NCBI GenBank assembly: GCA_030272155.1
Contig: CP126197.1
Span: 1,116,001-1,180,000, forward strand
DNA: 64,000 bases
Source: Tetradesmus obliquus
Lineage: Eukaryota; Chlorophyta; Chlorophyceae; Sphaeropleales; Scenedesmaceae
Direction of reading: 5' to 3'
Position 1 is the stretch's first letter; the number at the start of each line of letters is the position of its first letter. Positions 21,291 through 30,420 of this stretch are shown here, piece after piece. The notes under the pieces are model-generated. The model did no database searches. It saw nothing but the letters and a program-made list of their open reading frames with translations, and was not told the origin of the DNA. A program made the position numbers and the translations under genes.

Positions 21291-22494
21291 AGACAGTAAT
21301 GGTTGTTATGTGTGCGCACCTGCAGGTTTAGCACGGCCACCTTGGGGCTGCTGCTGCTGCTGCTGCTGCTGCTGCAGACAGTAATGGTTGTTATGTGTGC
21401 GCACCTGCAGGTTGAGCACTGCCACCTTGGGGCTGCTGGCGCGCCTGCTGTTCTCGCCTGCTGCCATGCCGCGCACCATGTCGGCCAGCTTCTTGCGCTC
21501 ACCCTCCTTGTAGTCATCCCTGCGGCAGCAGCAGCAGCAGCAGCAAATGTGAGGTGACTGGCAGGGTGGCTCTAGCGAGCGGGATGAGGATGATTGTGTG
21601 CATGGCTGCAGTGGCCAGCTGCACCAGTTACGCCTTTTCGTTGCTTGCACGCACCCGCCGGATCCACTGTCAGTGACACAACCCCACAGCATGCAGTGCA
21701 CCTGCTCAGCATCTGTACGGCCGCTGCGGCCAACATCACCCCACTCACTTTGACACGAAGCCAGGCGCGCCAAAAGGAGGAATTGCAATTACATTTGAGC
21801 CTGCATCCAGCGCCCAGCCGTAGATCTGCTGCAGGCCTCCCTTCACTTCCTCTGCTGATTTGCCCATGCGCAGCAGGTCATTGATGCCCAGCATGACGAT
21901 GACATAATCATAAGGTGTACCGTGGCGCTTGGCACGCTGAATGGCTCGCTCCGCTACTGGGGGGATGGTGGTCTGCTTGTGGAAACCCACTGCAAAGATG
22001 CCGGCACCGCCCACGCCTGCAGATGTTACGTGGCAAGTTTTGAGGTATGAGGGGCCGCTAGTGGAACGGCCGGCAGGCAGTGTGTCGGCACAGATTGGTG
22101 TATGGGGGCTATTCAAGTGCTGATTGCTGGAGATACTGCGTGCAGGTGCCTGAGAGCTGAGCATCATCATAACGTCTCATGCGCAATGCAAGCGTGCTAT
22201 GACGTACTTTAGACCAATTCGGGCAGCTGCCAGGGGTGCAGCTTCCTCACCTTCGTTGTCTATGGTGATGCGAGCGTTCGGCCGCAGCTTGCGCAGCTGC
22301 TGCTCCAGCTGGATTGTGTACGGGTGGTTTGTGTTTTTGCTTGGGACTGAACCCTCAGTGATCGAGTCGCCAATCGCCAGGATGCGAATGTCGGTGTCCT
22401 GCCGCAGGAGCCTGGCAGCATCTACTGCCCAGCTGCTGCAGAGGAGCGCGAACAGCACGGCTGCCGTGTACGCTGCTGCTGTTTTGTTCGCCAT
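20830..22494 (-). CDS. Secreted SGNH/GDSL-family hydrolase (paralogue A)
   Basis: Four exons, 22494-22251, 22016-21749, 21519-21405 and 20970-20830; phases 1, 2, 0; 255 residues. The start at 22494 places a signal peptide (MANKTAAAYTAAVLFALL, then a cleavage-like AVDA) at the front; an upstream in-frame ATG at 22566 would bury it. Catalytic blocks are complete: ILAIGDSITEG with the nucleophile Ser44, the oxyanion Gly in the GVGGAG stretch (82-87), VMLGINDLL with Asn127, and WLDDGLHLT with Asp229 and His232. Known: SGNH hydrolases remove acyl or acetyl groups from lipids or cell-wall polysaccharides; these blocks resemble the short microbial/algal type rather than the long plant GDSL lipases. 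Inference: an extracellular or vacuolar esterase; substrate unknown. The exon-3 end is triplicated in intron 3 together with long CTG runs. Confidence 0.9.
21195..21405 (-). repeat. CAG-linked copies of the SGNH-A exon-3 end
   Basis: The exon-3 end with its donor (CCCCAAGGTGGCAGTGCTC...CTGCAG|GTGCGC in sense) recurs twice in intron 3, around 21308-21347 and 21195-21232. Each copy is preceded in sense by a CAG run: two units in the exon itself, about nine at 21348-21375 and about nineteen at 21233-21290. CAG expansion thus sits at each copy boundary. Confidence 0.9.
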
Positions 22495-22882
22495 GCTGCG
22501 GGTGTTTTGGCACGCAGGTGGGATGCTGGTCCCTGCACACAGCACCACAGCCATTTGAATGTGCAACTTGGAAGCACCACCTTGATGTGGTTAGCGTCAA
22601 CATGATTACTTGGGTGTGCTGCTGTGGTGCCTGCTTTCGAACTGCTGACATCAGTTCCAGTGAGTGGTGACATGCACCTGCGTTGCAATGTGCTGTGATG
22701 AGGCTGCCAAGCAGCTGCATGGCGACCCCTTCTGGCCGTATAACGTCCTGTTTTGTAACCAAAACTTGCTGATTCTGCTGTGCTCAGCACTGCTGCCAGT
22801 TCTGCATGCGTGCAACTCGCATTTGCTGCTGCTCAGCATGCCGCGCGATTTCACCTGTGACCTGTATGCCGAGGTGCAAGCT

Positions 22883-23703
22883 TCACTCACCTCTTACACA
22901 AATGCAGCAGAGGTAGAAATATACCAGTTGATTTTTATTGGCGTAATGACAGGTTAAAGCTCCTTTGCTTCTTTTCACTGCTTTGATACTGTGCACGTCG
23001 GACGCGTTGGCGGTTCGTAAGCAATTGCAGGCTGGCAAATACTTGAGATGTGCTTCAAATGCTACAAGGAACGCTTTGTATACATAACCGATGGGCTGCA
23101 GTCCTGCCACCTCTACCGCGTACGCGTCCCACTCGGCGCCTGTCCGTAATGGCTGGTGTTTGGCAATCACGACTTCTGGCCCACCAAGTCTTCGAAATAG
23201 ATAATTTGTAGCACCAAACTTTCTTATAAATTAGTGTTGGCCAGCTTGACCTCCATGACCGGTAGGCTGCAGGTAACATTAGGACATCATTACTGCGGGG
23301 GGATGTTCCTACGCCACGTGAGACGGTGCCTGCCATGCGTCCAAGCTCACCATCTCCCAAATATTTGCATATTATTCAAGCTACTTAATATACCTGCGTT
23401 CAGACCTTCTGGAAACGGCATCAGCCTGCCAGGCTGGCTGACTCTGCCAGTTCTGGGCGCATCATGCTGCCGCACTGCGTCCTTGTGAGCCTGCATCACT
23501 GCTTTGTTATGCACGTGTGCCGTGCTCACCGTGAGCCGGGCACCAGGGCGTCTGAAATTGAGCGTTTGTTGTGTCTCAGTCTCCACATTCAGTATGACGC
23601 TTGCATTGTGGTTCTGCTTGTCGAGCAGCTGCAGCGGCTGCAGCCCAGTGGGCACACTAGCAGCAGGCATGGTGCCCGGCACCTTCATAGCAGATGCTTC
23701 CAT
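22883..23703 (-). CDS. Candidate gene, unresolved exon structure
   Basis: Two stretches look coding but I cannot join them. The first is exons 23703-23530 (MEASAMKVPGTMPAASV start, VILNVETETQQTLNFRRPG) and 23490-23394 (ending GRLMPFPEGLNA), joined in phase 0 with good GTGAGC/GCAG signals. The second, further along, is an open frame at about 23225-23040 reading RRLGGPEVVIAKHQPLRTG, then AEWDAYAVEVAGLQPIGYVY. The composition (acidic, few Cys, no low complexity) differs from the shadow frames around it. I do not recognise the family. The region could be one gene, two, or a decayed one. Confidence 0.35.
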
Positions 23704-24085
23704 TGATTTCCCAAGATGAGATTCAGTTTCGGCACAAATTCAGCGCTTCACATACAGCAGACCTCTTATTCACCTCACCACAACGCGCCACATCAGCACT
23801 GCATGTCCTTGAGCAGGCCACTGCCAAATTGTGACAGCAGCAGGGCCGCTGTTGAGCTCTGCAGGTGGCTGGTCCAGCGTTGCACTGCTGCCTGCCATTT
23901 TTCCCGGCGGCATCTGACGTGAAATGTGCCGGAGCGTCACCCGTGATCACTCAAACGACATGACACGTTCCACAGTCCAGAGCCCGCCTGACACGCACTG
24001 CAGAGTCAGTGTGTCCGCCGATCGCTTGCACTAACAGGTTGAATCAGTTAATATGCATTCACGGACTCGTTGCGCTGTAGCCAAG
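23704..24085. promoter_or_regulatory. Upstream region of the first GILT-like gene
   Basis: This 382-base stretch separates the minus-strand candidate at 23703 from the plus-strand start at 24086. It has no low-complexity tract and no named element. The start is chosen on GCCAAGATGA, a context repeated exactly before the second GILT gene (TTGCCAAGATGA). Confidence 0.35.
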
Positions 24086-26777
24086 ATGAAGCAACCAGCA
24101 GGTGCTGTACTTCTGCTGCTGTGCCTCAGCTTCGCCTGCTGCAGCTCAGCAGCTTTCAAAGATGACAACATCGTGCGCGTGGAGGTGGACATCTTTGTCA
24201 TGAGCAAGTGCCCGTGAGTGGCAGCAGCATCACCTTGGCTGATGCTCAACTGAGCACTTGCAAGGATACCAGGGCATCAGGATTTTCTGCAACAGCCATA
24301 CCGCACTGCTCCCTTACACACCCCGTTATGTATGCAACTTTGTCAGCGGTTGATCACACCTGCATCCTGGGTCGCAGATGGCTGTTGCAGCGTCCAGCAG
24401 CGGCGCAGCGGTCCTAGGCAGACCTGGCCTGTTGCGCTCGCACCATTGCTGCATGTATTGCTGCTCCGCAGCGTGGCATTGCAGCCAGCCTATTACAAAG
24501 ATCCATCAATATCTATATCTAATCACAGCAGCCGTGAGTGAGCAGGGTGTTGCGGCATGTGTGCGGCTGTGCTGTCTGCAGGGATGCGCTGTTCGCTGAG
24601 TCAGCGCTGGCGCCTGTCCTGCAAGAACTCAAGGACTCTCTGTCCATCAACATGCACTTCATCGGCCAGAAACAGGTGGGGTTGCTCCCAGTTTCCGGTG
24701 TTCCTGCAAGATGCGGTTGTTCATTGAGCTGATGGCGGAGTTCCCTGTGGAGGCGCCATCTGAAGAGATGGTGGTTGCCCACCACGCTCATTGCCGCAAC
24801 GTTTGTTTATGTGTGTTGTCCTAGGTTATGCTCTATGTGGGTGTGCATAGTGTCAGCACGTCCTGCATGCCGCAAGCCGAGCAGATTACTGGCAGCGCCA
24901 ACAGCATTCTGCAAAAAGTGCTTGGAGGGTTGGGTTTGTGGGTGTCCATTCACTTTGTTGTGATGTCCCATGTGCATGCTGCAGGACGATGGCACCTATT
25001 CCTGCAAGCATGGGCCCACAGAGTGTGCAGGCAACCTCCAGCAGCTGTGCGTGCAGCTGCACAGCAAATCGTACCAGCGCTACGACTGGCTCTACAAGTT
25101 TGTGCTGTGCGGAAACAAGCAAGGCTTGGATGCCATTGGCACTTTCACCACAGCAGCATCATGCCTCAAGGTGGGTGCACAGCTGCGTGCGGGCGCTGCT
25201 GCAAGCATCCATAAACTTTACAGACGCACGGAGTGTGCGTTTGCAAGCAGTTGTGCGAGTGACTGTCAGTTTTGGTTGCGCAGCGCAGGCAGATGCTTGT
25301 TGCTGTAAAAGCAGAGGCTTGACGCGGTACTCTTGAAAATATGACAGCATGCGCGTGTACTCGTGAGCTAGCAGAAATCCTCATACCTACAGCTGCACAA
25401 GTATGCTTGAGTTGCCTGCAACAAGGCAGCCACCTCTTGCCACTCACATGATCTAGCAGAAGTGTAAACACATCAGCCAAACATGCATGCTGAAGACGCC
25501 TGCAACAAGGCAGCCACCTCTTGCCACTCACATGAATTAGCAGAAGTGTAAACACATGCAGCTAAACATGCATGCTGAAGATGCCTGCAACAAGGCAGCC
25601 ACCTCTTGCTACTCACATATTCTGCTTTGCAGGAAATTGGAGTGCCACTTGCTGCTGGCACAAAGATGATGGGCTGCATGTATGGCCCCGGCCATGACGA
25701 GTTGCTGCAGCAGGACATGCACAACACAGCAGCACTGGGAGTGGCAACCAGTGCCACCATTCAGGTGAGCGGCAGTATTGCAACAACGCAGAGCTGCACG
25801 CTTGTTGAGTTGTTGTGTGTTGCAGCAGCACCATGGCGCAGAGCTGCATATTGTGTTATGTTGAGTCGGCGCCAGAGTGGTTGCAAGGCGCAGCACACAC
25901 ATCAAGTGTGCTGGTTCGGCGCGTTTCAACTGGCTGGGTTGCACAAATAAACACAGACTACAGTGCATGCTTGCCTGCGCAGCAGTTGTGCAATTAGTAC
26001 TGGAGCCTCGCACCTCAACAATTCTGCAAGCCATCACAGCTTCCTGGTTGCCGCTCAAAGCATCTGCATGCGATGCGTGAGAGGGTTGACCATTCGAATT
26101 GTGGGTGAACAGGGAACCACAAACATCAAGCCTGTGCAACGGCAGCTGTGCACCAAATGCACAACTCACCACAAAAATCACAACACAAGCATGTACTATG
26201 TGTCCTGCAGGTGGATGGCAACACAATCTGCGTGCGGGATGGTGGCGAGTGGAAGGAGTGAGTGCGCTGCTCCAGCTGGGAACAGCTGGTCCTGGTGTAA
26301 CATCGTCACATAACAGCCTTTCAGCGCCAGAGCCAGCTTCAGCCCTGCTTACATGTTGTAAATTGAAAACTCTCCCTTTACAACAGCATGTATGCTGCAG
26401 TGCCAGCAGCCATCCTGCATAGCAGCTCAACTCCGTGTGCATGCATACACCGGCAGATCTAGTACAGCCTGCAGTTGCCGCTGCTTGCCAGAGCATAACC
26501 GTCAGCTGGTCAAAATGACTGCATGTGTGCTGTGCTGTCCAAACACTCATCATGCTATCATTCATCAAACTGTCCAAACCTCTCAAACTAAAAGCAGCCA
26601 GCCAGCCCGGGTAACAACCTGTCTGTTTGTGTCTGTTATGTGCCCTGCAGCTGCCCCGCTGGCTACGAGCCTGAGAACTTCAAGGAGATCTTCTGTGCCA
26701 CCATTGCATCCAAGAACAGGGGCCGCCTGCCAAAAGCCTGCAGGCCAGCTGTCCCAACGCCGCTGGCTGAAGTTTGA
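24086..26777 (+). CDS. GILT-like thiol reductase family protein, copy 1
   Basis: Six exons: 24086-24213, 24582-24675, 24985-25170, 25633-25764, 26211-26257, 26651-26777; phases 2, 0, 0, 0, 2; 237 residues. An in-frame ATG at 24053 would add 11 residues. Signal peptide at 1-22 (MKQPAGAVLLLLCLSFACC). The body matches gamma-interferon-inducible lysosomal thiol reductases: a beta strand leading to the active site (VEVDIFVMSKCPDA), the family signature CKHGPTECAGN at 81-91, YDWLYKFVLC, a CxxGxGHDELL segment and NTAALGV, then a CPAGYEPENFKEIFC tail. Known: GILT proteins reduce disulfides in lysosomes or vacuoles through CXXC. Odd: the site here is Cys42-Pro-Asp-Ala45, with no second Cys, so classical dithiol chemistry is unlikely. 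Substrate unknown. Paralogue follows immediately with identical intron phases. Confidence 0.88.
25395..25625 (+). repeat. ~82-bp intronic tandem repeat in GILT copy 1
   Basis: Three units of GCCTGCAACAAGGCAGCCAC... followed by TCTTGCCACTCACAT and an AGAAGTGTAAACACAT segment run up to the exon-4 acceptor. The second GILT gene has only one diverged version of the same intron tail (AACAAGGCAACCACC near 28710), so the expansion came after the gene duplication. Confidence 0.85.
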
Positions 26778-27478
26778 AATGTAACAATGTGACAACGTGG
26801 CCGTGGCAAGCCAGCAGCACTCGGATGTCTGCTTTGCTGCCACAAGCCGTTGGTTGCAGAGTTGGGAACAGGCCACCACAGTAGTGACGCTAGGCAGACC
26901 ACCAGAGAGGGAGCAGCTACCCCAGCTGTCATGCCCAACAACGGTTCACTAGCGAGGAAGGGACCGTCCCTGCTGAGTGATATAGCAGGTGATCCACTGC
27001 ACTCTCAAGTGCATCACCTGCTGTGGCCCAGATGGCGTTGTTGTTACGGCTTGATTGGTAACACGAGACGGATAACTTGCTGTGTTTATTTCTCAGCGGC
27101 GACCCTTATTGCGCAGGACACATGCTCCTGTCACAGCTGCACAGTACTGCTGTAGTGCGGGTGGGCTGCAACTTGCAGTACAGGTGGGCTGCACCTTCAG
27201 CCAGACATGCCAGACAGCAGCAGAGGCACTGCTGGCTGTGCAAGTGGCTGGGAATTGTCGCTCATCGTTGAGTGCTGCATTTCAGTTTGTTTAACAAACT
27301 TTGCTGCAGAGCAGAGCGCCGCCCTTCACCACTCACCCAAACATGTCGAGTAGGTGACATGTGACAAGTGCCACAGTCGGCAAGTACTGAAGATCAAACT
27401 CCGACACGCACTGAACGCATCAACAACATGTCGGTCGATGTTTCTGGACTGACACGAGACGCTTCCGCTGTTGCCAAG
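26778..27478. other. Spacer between the two GILT-like genes
   Basis: This ~700-base stretch holds the 3' flank of copy 1 and the promoter and 5' UTR of copy 2. No other gene seen. Two in-frame ATGs upstream of 27479 (27368 and 27428) are ignored because the paralogue's conserved start context points to 27479. Confidence 0.5.
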
Positions 27479-29810
27479 ATGAGCAAACCCGCAGCTGTGG
27501 TTATCCTGCTCTGTCTTGGCTTCGGCTGCTGCAGCGTAGCAGGCAACAACTTTACGAGAGTCAATGTGGACTTCTTTGTCATGAGCAAGTGTCCGTGAGT
27601 CGCAACAGCACTTTTCCCCGATGCCCAACCTGGTGCTTGCGAGAGTACGATTTTTGCATTTCTGCTACGCCGTTGGCTGCTCGCACAACTGGTCCACAAC
27701 TAACTTTCGTATACATTTAGACGATTATGGATGCTGTATGTTCTGGTAGCTGATGGTGACCAACAGCAACAACATGGCAGCAGTTGTCCAAGGGTCACTT
27801 GGCCTTTTGGGCTGGCAGCATACGCTGCATGCATGGCCGGCACACCCGGCTACTCCGATAATAGAGATCAATAAACATCAGCTTCAGTAAAGCTGACGAG
27901 CAGGATGTGCCTCTGTGCTGCGTGCAGGGATGCTGTGTATGTGGAGAACTTGCTGGACCCTGTCCTGCAAGAGCTGAAAGGCATCTTGGCTTTGAACATG
28001 CGCATGGTCCCTGGAGAGAAGAAGGTAGGACTGAGTTGTTGAAGCTTCTGCCTGAGTTGTTCTATGTGGGAAGCTTGTCCTGTGCATATCGCATAAGTAA
28101 CTTTTGGTGATGTCATGACTGTCACTGCTGTTAGCGCGAGGATGCTGCAAGCAGCAAGCAGTATGCCAGCAAACAGCAGCAGCATACTGGAATACACTAA
28201 GAATAGGATATACACGTTTGACAAGTACCCGAGCTTGTCATACCATATTGAACACAAACTCCCCAAGCTTGCAAAACCCGTGAACCCCTTGACTCAAAGG
28301 TCTCATGTATGCTGCAGACTGACGGCAGTTATGCCTGCAAGCATGGAACCACAGAGTGTGCCGGCAACATCCAGGATCTGTGTGTGCAGCAGTACACCAG
28401 GGTGCCGCAGCGCTACAACTGGCTGTACAAGTTTGTGATGTGCTGCAACAGCAAGGACATGTATTGCATTGGAGACCTTGAGACAGCCACAACATGCCTC
28501 AAGGTGAGGCCTCAGTGGTGTGCAGTGCCGCTGATAGCAGACTGACCTACCAAGAATAAACGTATTTTCTTTGCATTCATCGGCGGATGCATGCAGGAAC
28601 AACCGTTACTTGTTGATGTGCAGCAACAGCAGAAGCTCAGTGTACATGTCAAAGGGACAACAACCGCAGGCGGCGGAGTGACCGCAGCTGCACACGCACA
28701 CCCAAAGGTGTCCGCAACAAGGCAACCACCTTATTTCACTCACTTTTCTGCTGCGCAGGAAGCAAAGATACCAGACGTTGCTGCTACCAAGATCATGTCC
28801 TGCATCGCTGACCCTGGGAAGGACGAGATGCTGCAGAGAGACTTGCGCAACACAGCAGCACTTGGAGTGCAGAAGAGCTGCACCATCAAGGTGGGCCGAA
28901 GCATTGCAGCAGCGCCAGCAGAGGTTGGCTGAGGGAGGTGTACTTCTGCCAGAACAAACTCCTTTAAAAGTTTTAGGCTGCAGCGGCGCCTGTGCTTTTG
29001 TCCGCCATCTGCTGTGGTTTGGTACGCAGCTGACCGTGAAGCACATCTGATTTTTAACGCGATCACGGGGTGACATACGTCTCAACTGCACAGCGCAGCA
29101 GCTGTGCGACAGATGCGTGACAACGTTTGGCATGATAAGATATGTGTGTATGTCGTGTGCTGCTGCAGGTTGAGGGCAAATACATCTGCCTGAGGGACGG
29201 CGGCCAGTGGAAAGAGTGAGCATGCTGCTGCTGCCAGCTGGGCACATCCTGTACTGCTGCTATGCAACACGTGGTGCCGATGCAGCAGCACGTTAAATAT
29301 GTGCTAGCAGTGCTGGCAGCTGCACCAGCTCTGCGCAGCAATCATGTATTTGAGCAGTTTGACAGTGCAGTGCCATTGGAGCCTTCAGGAGCTGCTGCTG
29401 TGCTTTTTGTTGGCGTCAGGGGGTTGCAATGCAGGCATGCATGCGTGCTGCGTGGCAGACATGGCGAGTTGAAAGTGATGATATGCTAACAGCTGTTGTG
29501 ATGTCAGCAAGCCATGCGGAGACGCTGCAAGCGTTAACGCATAAAGACGCTGCCACAAGAGCCAGTGACCATACCCAGCCTGCTCAAGTAGCATTACACA
29601 TAACAAACTTGGTATCACACACAAGCAACTCTTGAATGGAGGGACTAACACTGTGTCACTTGTTGTTTTTGTGTGTGGTGCAGCTGCCCCGGCGGCACCA
29701 ACCCTGAGGACTTCAAAGCGATCTTCTGCGCAGCATTCGCAGCGAAGAACAACGGGCGCATGCCCAGAGTCTGCCAGGTGCCACGCAAGACACCGCTGAC
29801 TGCGCCCTGA
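27479..29810 (+). CDS. GILT-like thiol reductase family protein, copy 2
   Basis: Six exons: 27479-27594, 27928-28024, 28318-28503, 28759-28890, 29169-29215, 29684-29810; same phases as copy 1, and exons 3-6 are the same length as in copy 1; 234 residues. Signal peptide at 1-21 (MSKPAAVVILLCLGFGCC). Same landmarks: VDFFVMSKCPDA with Cys38, CKHGTTECAGN at 78-88, YNWLYKFVMC, CIADPGKDEMLQRDLRNTAAL, and CPGGTNPEDFKAIFC. The active site again lacks the second Cys, so this is an old, shared property and not a sequencing error. A tandem duplicate of copy 1; both are predicted to enter the secretory pathway. Differences are concentrated in exon 2 and in the C-terminal tail. A large repeat array starts at its last codons and continues downstream. 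Confidence 0.88.
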
Positions 29811-30420
29811 ACGCAGCACTCTGCTGCTGCTACACGTGCAAGCCCCTTGGATGTCATGTGCTGGTGGTTGTCACTGCCAGATGTGGCTTGAGCGCAGCAC
29901 TGTGCTGCTACACGTGCAAGCCCCTTGGCTGTCATGCGTAGGTGGTCAGCATAACGGTTATCACCGCTAGCTGTGGCTTGAGCGCAGCACCACTCTGCTG
30001 CTTCACGTGCAAGCCCCTTGGCTGTTATGTGCTGGTGGTTGTGCCTGCCAGCTGCGGCGTGAGCGCAGCACTGTGCTGCTACACCTGCGAGCCCCTTGGA
30101 TGTCATGTGCTGGTGGTTGTGCCTGCTAGCTGTGGCGTGAGCGCAGCACTCTGCTGCTACATGTGCAAGCAGCTTGGCTGTCATGTGCTGGTGGTTATCA
30201 CTGCTAGCTGTGGCGTGAGTGCAGCACTCTGCTGCAACACCTGCAGGCCCCTTGGCTGTCATGCGTAGGTGGTCAGCATAACCGTTACCACCGCTGGCTG
30301 TGGCGTGAGTGCAGCACGCCGCTGTTACACGTGCAAGCAGCTTGGCTGTCATGTGCTGGTGGTCGCCCCTGCTAGCTGTGGCGTGAGCGCATGAGCTCCA
30401 CTGTTACACGTGCAAGCCAC
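29803..30420 (+). repeat. 3'-flank tandem array after GILT copy 2
   Basis: About seven units of roughly 80-105 bases, each built on GCAGCACTCTGCTGCTACAC, then GTGCAAGCCCCTTGGCTGTC and a ATGTGCTGGTGGTTG segment. The first unit overlaps the stop codon of the gene. Some units carry an extra block (GGTGGTCAGCATAACGGTTA) near 29941 and 30268. Confidence 0.9.

Noticed and set aside
29645-30352. 235-codon minus-strand open frame with His-Ala-Thr repeats
   Set aside because: It is the reverse reading of the tandem array after GILT-2 and of its last exon; periodic DNA produces it.
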